A DNA stretch of 64,000 nt from Bacteroidota bacterium (lineage in GTDB: Bacteria; Bacteroidota; Bacteroidia; Chitinophagales; Saprospiraceae): the NCBI GenBank assembly GCA_003045895.1, contig PZPC01000015.1, positions 1-64,000 on the forward strand, given 5' to 3'. This document shows positions 34,441 to 43,018 of the stretch, piece by piece. The notes beneath the pieces were generated by a model. The model ran no database searches. It saw only the letters and a list, made by a program, of their open reading frames with translations, and was not told the origin of the DNA. Both the position numbers and the translations under genes were made by a program. Position 1 is the stretch's first letter. Each line of letters opens with the position of its first letter.

Positions 34441-34492
34441 AAAAAAAGAACCCCTCTGTTCCATACCAGGAAAAGAGGGGGTCTTTTTTTTT
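34441..34492. terminator. Strong bidirectional terminator
   Basis: CCCCTCT pairs with AGAGGGG; an A-run/T-run extension on both sides, with one mismatch, lengthens the stem to 16-17 bp. It serves dnaG on the plus strand and the M43 protease on the minus strand. Confidence 0.85.
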
Positions 34493-34510
34493 AGTGTGAC
34501 TTACGCTTGC

Positions 34511-36124
34511 TTATTGCTTGATCAACTTCACGCTGGCAGAAGTGCCAGAAGCATTGATGACGCGAATAATGTAAATACCAGCAGGGAGTTGAGACACGTC
34601 CAATTGTTCTGTCTGGATACCCGCAGCAACATTTTTGCTGATCACCGGCTTACCCGTGATATCGTGCAGTTGGATGAGTGCCGGGCTTTGGCTTTGCGCC
34701 CCGGGTACAAAAGCTGCAATGCTGGGTAAAGCATTATCAGTACTGGCTAAGTCCCAGTTCAAAATGACCATTCCATCCTTTACCGGGTTGGGGTAAGCCA
34801 TAATTTCTTCCTGAATATTAGCCGCGCCCAAACGTGCGTTGAAAGCTCCGTCGGCCCAGGCAGAAGTAGAACCCGTGCAATTGGCTCTTACCCGCCAGGT
34901 GTAGGCTGCATTTTTGGTCAGTCCAGATACCGTTGCCGACGTACCCGCAATGGTTCCGGAGGCAATAAGCGTGCTGCCACTAAAGACTTCTACATCGTAG
35001 TCGTTGGCACCTGTCGAAGCATTCCAGCTCAAAAGTGCTGCTCTGCCGCCTTGTTGACGGGTGTGCTGCAAATTGGTTGGCGGATTACACGTGCCAGGAT
35101 TGGCACAAAGTGGGTCGCTACCGCAGTCAGGGTCGGCACAATCGACCAGCCCGTCGCCGTCGTCATCGATCCCATTGTTACAAATTTCACTAGCTGGTGG
35201 TGGTGGTGGCGGCGTGCCATCACATGGTGCACTGAGTAGCGCTGGACGAGAATTATTAATGGCTGCCCACATGCGGTCGCGTTGTCCGGTGGTGAACAAG
35301 TTCATGCAACCGTCGTCCGAGTAATCCATGTAGTTTTGGAACATATCCGGAAAATCTACCTCGGTGCTGTTCCGCTTGGGGCGGCAACTATTGGGGCCCG
35401 GATAGGTACAAGGGCTACCCGTATAATTGGGACCACTCGCAGAAGGGGTATCACTGATAAAATCGTCAACACTACAAGCACCATCGCCCCAGATGTGGCG
35501 CAGGTTTAGCCAGTGTCCAACCTCGTGGGTAGCAGTGCGGCCCAACCCATAAGGGCCAGAATTGGTGACTCCGAAATAGCGGTAGTCAATGACAACACCG
35601 TCCGTAGCTGCTGATCCACCAGGGAACTGGGCGTAGCCCAGGATACCGCCACCGACTTCACAAACCCAGATATTGAGGGAAGAAGCCGTATTGACGGCAT
35701 CAGAACCACCACTGCTCGAAAATTTCATCGAATCATTGGTGCCGAAGCTTCCAACAGTAGTAGGTACCCGAATGACGCTGGTGAGGCAGAATTCGATTTC
35801 TGAGTCGGAGGCCACGCCCTGAAAATCAGCTGGCGTATTATTGGCGTCATTGTTCATCCGCCGAAAATCATCCGTCAAAACAGCAATTTGACTGTTGATT
35901 AGCGCATCAGAAATATTCTCCGTACTGTTTTGGTAGAGTACGTGTACAATTACCGGAATGGTGATGATACCGTTGGCCAGGGCCCGTCCTTGGTTGTGGT
36001 TATAAGTGCGGGTAAAAGTCTCCAGTTGGTTGAGGCGCTGCTCCATGGCAGGGTTGGCCTGCAATTGTTGTTCCAGTACTTCCATTGATCCGCAGGTGCG
36101 CTGACCATACCGCAGGTTCACCAA
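34511..36124 (-). CDS. M43 (pappalysin-like) metalloprotease with T9SS tail, 5' end missing
   Basis: The frame of 537 codons has zinc motif HEVGHWLNLRH (H200, E201, H204, H210) and a Met-turn in NYMDYSDDG, as in M43 proteases. A poly-Pro run and a Cys/Asp-rich calcium-type segment (NNGIDDDGDGLVDC) follow, then a fibronectin III domain (about 345-425) and a C-terminal T9SS type A sorting domain (YPNPVKDG to SASVKLIKQ). Relatives have a signal peptide just before the RTCGSME segment. Here that segment is at residues 9-15, a TGA stop lies five codons before the TTG, and no frame upstream encodes a signal peptide. The first ATG is at 36085. Without a Sec signal the T9SS tail cannot work, so it may be a 5'-truncated pseudogene. 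Confidence 0.8.
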   Translation of the reverse strand: MVNLRYGQRTCGSMEVLEQQLQANPAMEQRLNQLETFTRTYNHNQGRALANGIITIPVIVHVLYQNSTENISDALINSQIAVLTDDFRRMNNDANNTPADFQGVASDSEIEFCLTSVIRVPTTVGSFGTNDSMKFSSSGGSDAVNTASSLNIWVCEVGGGILGYAQFPGGSAATDGVVIDYRYFGVTNSGPYGLGRTATHEVGHWLNLRHIWGDGACSVDDFISDTPSASGPNYTGSPCTYPGPNSCRPKRNSTEVDFPDMFQNYMDYSDDGCMNLFTTGQRDRMWAAINNSRPALLSAPCDGTPPPPPPASEICNNGIDDDGDGLVDCADPDCGSDPLCANPGTCNPPTNLQHTRQQGGRAALLSWNASTGANDYDVEVFSGSTLIASGTIAGTSATVSGLTKNAAYTWRVRANCTGSTSAWADGAFNARLGAANIQEEIMAYPNPVKDGMVILNWDLASTDNALPSIAAFVPGAQSQSPALIQLHDITGKPVISKNVAAGIQTEQLDVSQLPAGIYIIRVINASGTSASVKLIKQ

Positions 36125-36153
36125 TCGAGGCGTTGCTCAGCGGGTTAAAAACA

Positions 36154-36187
36154 GAAAGCGGTAACGAATTGCTTCGCTACCGCTTTC
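36154..36187 (-). terminator. Terminator of fba
   Basis: A 15 bp stem with one G-U type mismatch and a 4 nt loop (GAAAGCGGTA arms) is followed on the minus strand by TGTTTTTAA. It lies 60 nt after the fba stop and directly upstream of the M43 frame. Confidence 0.7.
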
Positions 36188-36220
36188 CAGGATGGGCCAA
36201 CTTTTCAGTGGCCTATTTTA

Positions 36221-36243
36221 TCAGATCAGATCAGATCAGATCA
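36221..36243. repeat. Pentanucleotide tandem repeat (TCAGA)
   Basis: Four TCAGA units plus TCA end 3 nt from the fba stop codon, outside the reading frame. It may vary in copy number by slippage. Confidence 0.85.
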
Positions 36244-36246
36244 TTG

Positions 36247-37329
36247 TTAAGCACTCTGATTGATACAGTTCAAATCTTCGAATGCTTGCGTCAGGCGTGC
36301 CACGAAGGTTTCCTCACCCGCGCGCAACCATTTGCGGGGGTCGTAGGTGTTCTTATTTGGCTTGTCGGCGCCGTCCGGGTTGCCAATTTGGCTCTGGAGG
36401 TAGTCTTTCTTCGCTTCGTAGTAATCGCGAATACCCACCCAAAAGGCCCATTGCATGTCGGTATCAATGTTCATTTTCACGGCACCGTATTCAATGGCTT
36501 CGCGAATTTCTTCGCGGGAAGAACCCGAACCGCCGTGGAAAACGAAGTTGACGGGATTGGGGCCCGTCTTGTACTTCTCCTGGATGAAGTCCTGGGAGTT
36601 TTTCAAAATCTTGGGCGTCAGTGTGACGTTGCCGGGCTTGTAAACCCCGTGCACATTGCCGAAGGCGGCTGCAATGGTGAAGCGATTGCTTACCTCCAGC
36701 AACTTCTCGTAGGCGTAGGCCACCTCCGCGGGTTGGGTATAAAGCAGGGAATTGTCGACGTTGGAGTTGTCGACACCGTCTTCTTCGCCACCCGTCACGC
36801 CCAACTCAATTTCGAGGGTCATGCCGATCTTGTCCATGCGTTTGAGGTACTCTACGCAGATTTCGATATTTTCTTCCAGGGGCTCTTCCGATAGGTCGAT
36901 CATGTGGGAGCTGAACAATGGATAACCACGTCCGGCAAAGAAGCGTTCGCCAGCGTCAATCAGTCCGTCCAGCCAGGGCAGAATTTTCTTGGCGCAGTGG
37001 TCGGTATGCAGTACCACCGTCACACCGTAAGCCTCGGCCATGGTGTGTACGTGCATGGCACCTGAGATGCCTCCGAGGACGGCGGCTTTTTGGCCTTCGC
37101 TAGGCATTCCTTTACCGGCGTAAAACGCAGCACCGCCATTGGAGAACTGGATAATCACCGGAGAGTTGACCTTGCGGGCAGTTTCGAGGACGGCATTGAC
37201 CGAGTTGGTGCCCACGACGTTGACGGCAGGAATGGCGAAGTTGTTTTCGTTGGCATAGTTAAAGAGTGCGGTCACTTCGTCGCCGTGAAGGACACCTGCC
37301 CGGAAACGGGTTTTAGTAGCGTTAGCCAT
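36247..37329 (-). CDS. fbaA: Class II fructose-bisphosphate aldolase
   Basis: The 360-residue zinc enzyme interconverts fructose 1,6-bisphosphate with glyceraldehyde 3-phosphate and dihydroxyacetone phosphate. Class IIA features are VNVVGTNSVNAVLETAR, the catalytic Asp and zinc His in VVLHTDHCAKK, ELGVTGGEEDGVDN, a third zinc region near AFGNVHGVYKPGNV, and the phosphate-binding FVFHGGSGSS and MNIDTDMQWA. Length and sequence match the E. coli-type class IIA group. It is a single-gene unit with its own terminator. Confidence 0.95.
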   Translation of the reverse strand: MANATKTRFRAGVLHGDEVTALFNYANENNFAIPAVNVVGTNSVNAVLETARKVNSPVIIQFSNGGAAFYAGKGMPSEGQKAAVLGGISGAMHVHTMAEAYGVTVVLHTDHCAKKILPWLDGLIDAGERFFAGRGYPLFSSHMIDLSEEPLEENIEICVEYLKRMDKIGMTLEIELGVTGGEEDGVDNSNVDNSLLYTQPAEVAYAYEKLLEVSNRFTIAAAFGNVHGVYKPGNVTLTPKILKNSQDFIQEKYKTGPNPVNFVFHGGSGSSREEIREAIEYGAVKMNIDTDMQWAFWVGIRDYYEAKKDYLQSQIGNPDGADKPNKNTYDPRKWLRAGEETFVARLTQAFEDLNCINQSA

Positions 37330-37441
37330 AAGTTGAAAATTAGACTGTTTGAATAATTATTAGGGCAACGTAAAGGTAATAAGAATTTAGGAGCAACCTA
37401 GTCTGGCCCAGGGTGTTTCCTTTTTTAAAACAGGAAAAGAC

Positions 37442-38008
37442 ATGATCGTAAGAAGGGGTAATACCGGCGATATGGAGGGGGTGCTGGCCTTGCAACAAGC
37501 CAACCTTTGGCGAAATTTGACGGCGGAAGAACAGCTGGGGGGCTTTGTTACTACGCCCTTCACGACCACCCAACTGGAGGCCATAATTGCGCAAGGTGGC
37601 CTGTTCGTCATTGTGGCCGATCAGCAAATCGTGGCTTACGCCTTTGCCGGTAATTGGGCCTATTTTCAGCAGTGGCAGATCTTCGAAGTAATGGTGAAGC
37701 GGTTGCCCCAATTGTCCTTCCAGGGCCAACCCGTAACCGTATCGAACAGCTTTCAGTACGGACCGGTATGTATTGCCCGGGCGTACCGGGGGCAGGGCCT
37801 GCTGCCGCTGATTTTTGAATCTTTGCGCTTGGAATGGCAGCAGCAATACCCGCTGGCACTTACCTTCATCAATGTAGTTAATGTCGTTTCCACCCAGGCC
37901 CACGTGCGCAAGTTGGGCTGGGAAGTCATTGATCACTTCGATTTTAACGGGAATAATTACCTGGGATTGGCTTACGATATGGCCAGACCGGTACCGCAGG
38001 TTGGTTAG
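37442..38008 (+). CDS. GNAT-family N-acetyltransferase
   Basis: The 188-residue protein has an N-terminal GNAT start (IVRRGNTGDMEGVLALQQAN), a central strand FVIVADQQIVAYAFAG, and the acetyl-CoA motif A as YGPVCIARAYRGQGLLPLIFE with the RGQGL pyrophosphate-binding turn. The substrate is unknown. It is divergent from fba and convergent with trxB. Confidence 0.85.
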   Translation: MIVRRGNTGDMEGVLALQQANLWRNLTAEEQLGGFVTTPFTTTQLEAIIAQGGLFVIVADQQIVAYAFAGNWAYFQQWQIFEVMVKRLPQLSFQGQPVTVSNSFQYGPVCIARAYRGQGLLPLIFESLRLEWQQQYPLALTFINVVNVVSTQAHVRKLGWEVIDHFDFNGNNYLGLAYDMARPVPQVG

Positions 38009-38046
38009 TTGTTATTCAGCCCAACTGTTCGGCGTGAATAACAACT

Positions 38047-38112
38047 CGACCTGTCGCGAAGTGGTTTGAAGATCAAGGGATCAACGCCCAACTCCTTTCG
38101 CGACAGGTCGAC
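38047..38112. terminator. 15 bp perfect inverted repeat between convergent genes
   Basis: TCGACCTGTCGCGAA at 38047-38061 and its exact complement at 38098-38112 flank a 36 nt loop between the GNAT gene and trxB. It is likely a shared terminator, though the long loop and lack of T-runs also allow a mobile palindromic element. Confidence 0.5.
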
Positions 38113-38118
38113 AGTAGC

Positions 38119-39066
38119 CTATACGATCTCCTTCGCCGTCAGGTAGCGCTCGGCATCGAGCGCAGCCATGCACCCCGTACCGGCAGCCGTTACGGCCTGG
38201 CGGTAGATGTGGTCCTGCGCGTCGCCACTGGCGAATACCCCTTCGATATTGGTTTTGCTGCTTTTACCCTGGGTAATGAGGTAGCCTGCTTCGTCCATGT
38301 CCAGCCAGTCCTTGAAGATGGTGGTGTTGGGTTTGTGGCCAATAGCCACGAAGAAAGCCTTGACGGGAATATCCGTGATTTCCTGGGTTGTATTGTTGTA
38401 GATGCGTACAGCTTCTACTTCCTCTCCGCCGAGTACTTCCTTGGTTTCGGAATTCCAGTAGATTTTGATGTTGGGGGTCTTCAATACCCGGTCCTGCATA
38501 ATTTTTGAAGCCCGCATTTCATCCCGACGCACAATCATGTGGACCTGAGGAGATAGTTTGGCGAGGTACAATGCCTCTTCGGCGGCGGTGTCACCGGCTC
38601 CGACGATGGCGACTTCCTGGCCGCGGAAGAAGAAACCATCACAAACCGCACAGGCAGAAACGCCCTTGTTCATGAAGTGCTGCTCGGAAGGCAAGCCCAA
38701 CCACCTGGCGCTGGCACCGGTAGAGATGATGATGGAGTCGGCGTGGATTTCTTCGCCCGCTTCGGTCCATATTTTGTGTACGGGCCCGGTGAAGTCGACC
38801 TTGGTAATCATTTCCATGCGCACGCGGGTGCCAAAGCGCTCGGCCTGCTTCTGAAAATCATCCATCATTTGTGGTCCCATGATGCCGTCGGGATAGCCGG
38901 GGTAGTTTTCTACATCGGTGGTTATCATCAACTGACCACCGGGTTCCTGCCCCGTGAAGAGGAGTGGCTTCAGGTTGGCCCGCGCAGCGTAGACGGCAGC
39001 GGTGTAACCGGCCGGACCGGAACCTATGATGACACAATGTTCGTGAGCTATCCCGTTGTTATCCAT
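38119..39066 (-). CDS. trxB: Thioredoxin reductase
   Basis: The 315-residue flavoprotein reduces thioredoxin with NADPH. The FAD site GSGPAG is at 15-20, the redox pair is C139/C142 in SACAVCDGFF, the NADP site is GAGDTAAEEAL near 157-167, and the closing FAD motif is GVFASGDAQDHIYRQAVTAAGTG. The length is standard. A TATTTTTG box lies 27 nt upstream of the start. Confidence 0.96.
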   Translation of the reverse strand: MDNNGIAHEHCVIIGSGPAGYTAAVYAARANLKPLLFTGQEPGGQLMITTDVENYPGYPDGIMGPQMMDDFQKQAERFGTRVRMEMITKVDFTGPVHKIWTEAGEEIHADSIIISTGASARWLGLPSEQHFMNKGVSACAVCDGFFFRGQEVAIVGAGDTAAEEALYLAKLSPQVHMIVRRDEMRASKIMQDRVLKTPNIKIYWNSETKEVLGGEEVEAVRIYNNTTQEITDIPVKAFFVAIGHKPNTTIFKDWLDMDEAGYLITQGKSSKTNIEGVFASGDAQDHIYRQAVTAAGTGCMAALDAERYLTAKEIV

Positions 39067-39416
39067 TTTTTTTTATTTTATAATAAGTGGGCGCAAAAAT
39101 AAGAATTGGCTGCCAAATTCAAGGACTAGAACAGCCAAAGTTTCGGGTTAGTTGAACAAAGGGGTTTATTTGTAACGCATTTGCGGAGATAGGCTGTAAA
39201 TAGGAGCTGATTTGCCGGCTGCATCACGGGTTACAACGATACCAGGACACTTATTTTGAGCGTTCGAATAATAGCCTTGGTCGAAAAACCTTGGCTGAAC
39301 GGGCAAAAAAGTGATAATTTAAGGAAACGTACTACTTGCCTGAACGGAGGTAAGTGTACCTTGTTTGAAGGTACATGGGCAGGTAAATCGGCCAACTCAA
39401 GCTAAAAATAAATAGG
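39067..39416. other. 350 nt divergent intergenic region, trxB / subtilase
   Basis: The trxB -7 box is at its left edge. A 7 bp dyad TTGGCTG/CAGCCAA (about 39106-39137) and a hairpin with stem GTACCTT/AAGGTAC and loop GTTTG (39356-39374) are visible; the latter is 43 nt before the protease start and could act in its leader. No ORF or TAnnTTTG box for the protease was recognised. Confidence 0.5.
39094..39101 (-). promoter_or_regulatory. Bacteroidota -7 box for trxB
   Basis: On the minus strand this reads TATTTTTG, 27 nt upstream of the trxB start. Confidence 0.6.
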
Positions 39417-40937
39417 ATGTATACACTGGGTTTTATCGCTGTATTAGCAGGATTGCTGGGCTTGATGCTCAACCGGGAGGGACTGAAAGGACTCAGCTAT
39501 GCCACTGCGCCAGGTTTGGCGGTTTGGCTGGTGGGAACATTCGTACAGACCGCTACCTGGACCGCCTTTTTTGGACAAACCTTCACCGACCTGCTGTTTT
39601 TCGGGGGGGCAGCCTTGTTGTTCCGCGGACTGAGCCAGTCGAAAAATTTGGCGGTACCCGCAGCGGTGGTCGCGTTGGTGGTTATGGCGGGTGTGCACCA
39701 GGCGTTGCGCCCTGCTGCCGCTGAGCCGGAAGTGGCAACCGCTATGCCGGAACTGGCCAGCGACGGGGAACTGCTGGTGGAACTGAACCAGGAAACCGAC
39801 GCCGAACGCTGGAAGCGCTGGATCGGTGCACAAGGGTGGACTACCCGCCGGGCTTTTTATCCTGCGGATGGGCAGCGAACCGACCTGGACGATTATTACC
39901 TGGTAGACGTCCCCGCCGACCAGGTAGCCGAACTGGTAGCCCTCATGGCGATGCTCGAAGCAACGGGAATGACGGACAATGTGGAACCCAACGAGGTGAT
40001 CAGACTGGAATTTGATCCCGCACGCACGGTTCCTAAGTCGAATAAACAGCTTGGGGTAGACGATCCCAGGGTGAACGAACAGTGGGCGATGACCGCGCTT
40101 GAGATGGATCGTTTTTACACCCTGCTGACGTCGGAGCAGGTGAAACCCCAAAAGCGCGCGCTGGTTGCTATTCTCGATACCGGGGTGGATGCAAAACACG
40201 AAGACCTGGCCGCCAATTTCTTTTCTGTCAACAAAAAATTCGACGATGACCCCCAGGGGCATGGCACCCATTGTGCGGGCATCGCGGGAGCAGTGACCAA
40301 CAATGGGGTAGGAGTAGCCTCTTTTGCGCGCTCGGGTGATTTTTTTCGGGTAACCAGCGTGAAAGTTTTGCGGGCAGGTGGCAGCGGTACCCAACAGGAT
40401 ATTATCAATGGCATCATCACGGCCGTAGACCGCGGGGCAGATGTGCTGTCTTTGTCGTTGGGTGGGTTCAGTACGCAATCGCGGCAGCAGGCCTACAGCG
40501 AAGCGGTGCGCTACGCGACCGACAAGGGGGCTATAGTCGTTGCGGCGGCTGGCAATAGCAACCGGGATGCGGCTACTTATACACCGGTAAACGCCACGGG
40601 AATGATCGGTGTATCCGCCGTTGACGACCAACTCCAACGGGCGGTTTTCTCCAATAAAGTCAATCGTATTGAGATGGCCCTGGCAGCGCCGGGCGTAGGG
40701 ATTTTCAGTACCAAGCCCAATAACAATTACGAAGCACACAATGGCACTTCGATGGCCACCCCGTTCGTCAGCGGCCTGCTGGGCGTGATGAAGAGCATCC
40801 GACCGTCATTGACCAACAAAGAAGCTTTTAAGATCCTGCAGGAAACGGGTATCAATACCAGGGAAACCAGCAATACGGGCAAACTGATCCAGCCCGCCCG
40901 GGCCGTAGGTGCATTAATTGGTGCAGCGGCTAATTAG
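39417..40937 (+). CDS. Membrane-anchored subtilisin-like (S8) serine protease
   Basis: The 506-residue protein has three predicted transmembrane helices in its first 100 residues (YTLGFIAVLAGLLGLML, a helix after YATAPGLAVWLVG, and VPAAVVALVVMAGV) instead of a cleavable signal peptide. A propeptide-like stretch (about 115-220) is followed by the S8 domain with D254 in AILDTGVD, H282 in GHGTHCAG and S445 in NGTSMATP, a complete triad; the oxyanion Asn is in AAAGNSNRD. The catalytic domain would sit on one face of the membrane, most likely the periplasmic side. There is no T9SS tail. The membrane domain is unusual for the family. Confidence 0.9.
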   Translation: MYTLGFIAVLAGLLGLMLNREGLKGLSYATAPGLAVWLVGTFVQTATWTAFFGQTFTDLLFFGGAALLFRGLSQSKNLAVPAAVVALVVMAGVHQALRPAAAEPEVATAMPELASDGELLVELNQETDAERWKRWIGAQGWTTRRAFYPADGQRTDLDDYYLVDVPADQVAELVALMAMLEATGMTDNVEPNEVIRLEFDPARTVPKSNKQLGVDDPRVNEQWAMTALEMDRFYTLLTSEQVKPQKRALVAILDTGVDAKHEDLAANFFSVNKKFDDDPQGHGTHCAGIAGAVTNNGVGVASFARSGDFFRVTSVKVLRAGGSGTQQDIINGIITAVDRGADVLSLSLGGFSTQSRQQAYSEAVRYATDKGAIVVAAAGNSNRDAATYTPVNATGMIGVSAVDDQLQRAVFSNKVNRIEMALAAPGVGIFSTKPNNNYEAHNGTSMATPFVSGLLGVMKSIRPSLTNKEAFKILQETGINTRETSNTGKLIQPARAVGALIGAAAN

Positions 40938-40956
40938 TGGCCGCAGTTGCTCCTGC

Positions 40957-41310
40957 CTACTTCTTGGTGGGTTCAATAATGCCCGTTTTTTCACCAAAAT
41001 AATGCACAAAGCGCTGCATGTCAGCGGCCATTTCGGCATTCTGGGTAGCGCGAAAATAAGTATCCGTCAGTCCGCGCAAGGTTTGAAAAAAGAAGCGGTC
41101 CATCTCCATCACCTGCATGTCGTTGGTCCACAGGTCGATCTTGAGGGTTTCTTTGGATTCGTCATCAAATAGGGACAACAACATGGCCTTGGCGACCTGT
41201 CCGCCAGCGGGGTTGTCGGCAGCGTCCCAGTCGATTCGAACGGGGAGTTTTTCCTCGTTCAGGCCGATTTTGATATTGATGTCGCTGGTTTGGATTACTG
41301 TTTTACTCAT
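40957..41310 (-). CDS. gldC: Gliding motility protein GldC
   Basis: The 117-residue cytoplasmic protein matches GldC in length and sequence: INIKIGLNEEKLPVRIDWDA, then AKAMLLSLFD, TLKIDLWTNDMQVMEMDRFF and TYFRATQNAEMAADMQRFVHYFGEK. GldC is associated with the Bacteroidota gliding/T9SS machinery, though its exact role is not settled. No other gld or por core gene is nearby. It starts 10 nt after the NAD(P)-binding gene on the same strand. Confidence 0.9.
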   Translation of the reverse strand: MSKTVIQTSDINIKIGLNEEKLPVRIDWDAADNPAGGQVAKAMLLSLFDDESKETLKIDLWTNDMQVMEMDRFFFQTLRGLTDTYFRATQNAEMAADMQRFVHYFGEKTGIIEPTKK

Positions 41311-41320
41311 CTGTTTGCTC

Positions 41321-41980
41321 TTATTTTTCGCGGCCCAAAGCTACGATTTCAAGGTTGTTGTAAGTGGTGTTTCCCAAATTATTTTCGCTGGCCGCCAGCC
41401 GCATGGCCCGGGCAACCGTTTTGTCTGTCACCGGTTGGTAGGATTTCAGCAAGCCCATTTTGCTGATGAAATTGAAAACGGCAATCCCGATTCGCTCGCC
41501 CTGGCGGTCTTCTTTGCGGTCGCCATCCAGGAAAGATGGATGAAATATTTTCAGTTGTGGGTAGCCCAAGGCTTGTACTGCAGCTTCCATTTCTCCCTTG
41601 GTTTTGTTGTAGAAGAAAGGTGAACCCGCGTCAGCTCCTACCGACGAGACGACCAGGAACTGCCGGGCGCCCTGGGCCAGCCCCAGGCGGGCTGCTTCAA
41701 CTACGTAAGTATAATCTACCCGGTAGAAAGCGGCCTTGCTACCAGCGGTGGCCATCGTAGTGCCCAGACAGCAGTAAATATCGTCGACCTGAAAAAATGC
41801 GGCGTAGTCAGCCAGTTGGTCAAAATTTACCTGTTGGACTTTTAGTTTGGGGTGTGCCCCAGGCCAGGCCCGGCGCACAACGATCCGTACTTCAGTGTAC
41901 TGTTCATCGGCTAATAACTGCTCGACCAATTGTTGGCCGACCAGTCCGGTAGCGCCGAGTACAAGGGCTTTCTTTTGCAT
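41321..41980 (-). CDS. NAD(P)-binding atypical SDR (HTATIP2/NmrA-like)
   Basis: The 219-residue protein has an N-terminal Rossmann motif LVLGATGLVGQQLVEQLL (GxxGxxG), VRIVVRR after strand 2, DIYCCLGTTMATAGSKAAFYRVDYTY, and VVSSVGADAGSPFFYNKTKGEMEAAV with a YxxxK pair. The order resembles HTATIP2-like semialdehyde dehydrogenase-type proteins common in bacteria. The substrate is unknown. It lies 10 nt upstream of gldC and 41 nt downstream of the DUF4249 gene. Confidence 0.85.
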   Translation of the reverse strand: MQKKALVLGATGLVGQQLVEQLLADEQYTEVRIVVRRAWPGAHPKLKVQQVNFDQLADYAAFFQVDDIYCCLGTTMATAGSKAAFYRVDYTYVVEAARLGLAQGARQFLVVSSVGADAGSPFFYNKTKGEMEAAVQALGYPQLKIFHPSFLDGDRKEDRQGERIGIAVFNFISKMGLLKSYQPVTDKTVARAMRLAASENNLGNTTYNNLEIVALGREK

Positions 41981-42021
41981 TTTTTTTCGTTTTAATTAAG
42001 CGGCCACGGAGATAGCCCGGG

Positions 42022-42966
42022 CTAATACCTGACCTCCCGTTCATAATAACGAGCGGCAATTCCCCCCCAGATACCCAGGCCACCTTCAATGTTGTGGTCA
42101 ACACGGGTATAGGAGGAGAAAGGCCCCTGGTTGGAGCGACTGAATTCGAGGGTATTCCAAAAGTTGAACTGGTCTGCGTCAATGGTCATCCACTTAATGG
42201 TAGCGCGGGTGCCCAGGCGGTACAAGCCAAAGGTTTCGAAGTCAAAATCTTCGCCGGGTGCGGCGGCCTTGGCGAGCGGAAATTCGAAAAGCTGACCGTC
42301 GAAAAGCAGGTCATCGGTTATTGAACCAAAAGGACGGAGGAAAGGCCCGTCGTTTTCCTGGGTAAAATAGCGGTAATAGTTGGGCACACCAGGTGGGTCT
42401 TGCAGGTCAACGACCAGTTGCGCGAGGGTATCGTTGGGCTCGCCCGGCGGCGGTTGAAAGAAAAGGGAGTCGAGCGGGACGGCGTAGGGAATAGTAGTGG
42501 TAGCTCGTAGTGTTTCGTTAGCCGTTTTAACTTCCAACAGGTAGGTTTTGCCTTCCTCGCCCAGCATGGTGAAGGAAAGGTCGAGGTAAGCGCAGAAGTT
42601 AAAACCGATACTATCGGGGTTGAGTCCGAGAAACTGGCCGACCTGATCCCTGAATTCCGGTGGAATTTCTTGCAGGCACAACTCCGTCAGGACAACCGTT
42701 TGGGAGCCATCGGAAACCGTTATTTCGGCATCGTGCACAAAACTTTCGTCCAGTTGCTCGGCCGACAGTTTACTGAAGAAGGGGAAACTGCGCGTCAGCA
42801 AAACGTAGGGCGGAGTTGGCCGGTCTCCGGCCTCGATGTAGCCTTCCACGACCAGTTGGTTCTCCGCATTAACAACCGGTGGAGTAAACTCTTCTTCACA
42901 GGAAGCGAGCCACAGCAGCAGGCACGTGGTCAGGGCAATGGGTACCGCAAAGCGTTGAAAAGTCAT
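42022..42966 (-). CDS. DUF4249 lipoprotein
   Basis: The 314-residue protein has a lipoprotein signal with C23 in LLWLASCEEEF. The sequence after it (NAENQLVVEGYIEAGDRPTPPYVLLTRS), the HDAEITVSDGSQTVVLTE strand pair and the ending near FWNTLEFSRSNQGPFSSYTRVDHNIEGGLGIWGG are typical of DUF4249. Members usually follow a TonB-dependent receptor gene of CarboxypepD_reg type and sit in the outer membrane. Here no receptor is adjacent: the neighbours are RNase D and an NAD(P)-binding protein. Confidence 0.85.
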   Translation of the reverse strand: MTFQRFAVPIALTTCLLLWLASCEEEFTPPVVNAENQLVVEGYIEAGDRPTPPYVLLTRSFPFFSKLSAEQLDESFVHDAEITVSDGSQTVVLTELCLQEIPPEFRDQVGQFLGLNPDSIGFNFCAYLDLSFTMLGEEGKTYLLEVKTANETLRATTTIPYAVPLDSLFFQPPPGEPNDTLAQLVVDLQDPPGVPNYYRYFTQENDGPFLRPFGSITDDLLFDGQLFEFPLAKAAAPGEDFDFETFGLYRLGTRATIKWMTIDADQFNFWNTLEFSRSNQGPFSSYTRVDHNIEGGLGIWGGIAARYYEREVRY

Positions 42967-43018
42967 TGTTGGTCATTTAGATTGATCGTACTTACCAACA
43001 ACCCGATTGTTTTTTAGA

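Noticed and set aside
36221-36243. TCAGA array as a phase-variable switch within a gene
   Set aside because: It lies outside both reading frames, so length changes would not shift either protein.
38047-38112. 15 bp inverted repeat as a phage attachment site
   Set aside because: No integrase or tRNA gene is near; position between convergent gene ends fits a terminator better.
39444-40739. 431-codon minus-strand frame inside the subtilase gene
   Set aside because: It lies opposite a gene with a complete S8 triad, has no family features and a Cys/His/Arg-rich composition typical of an antisense shadow.
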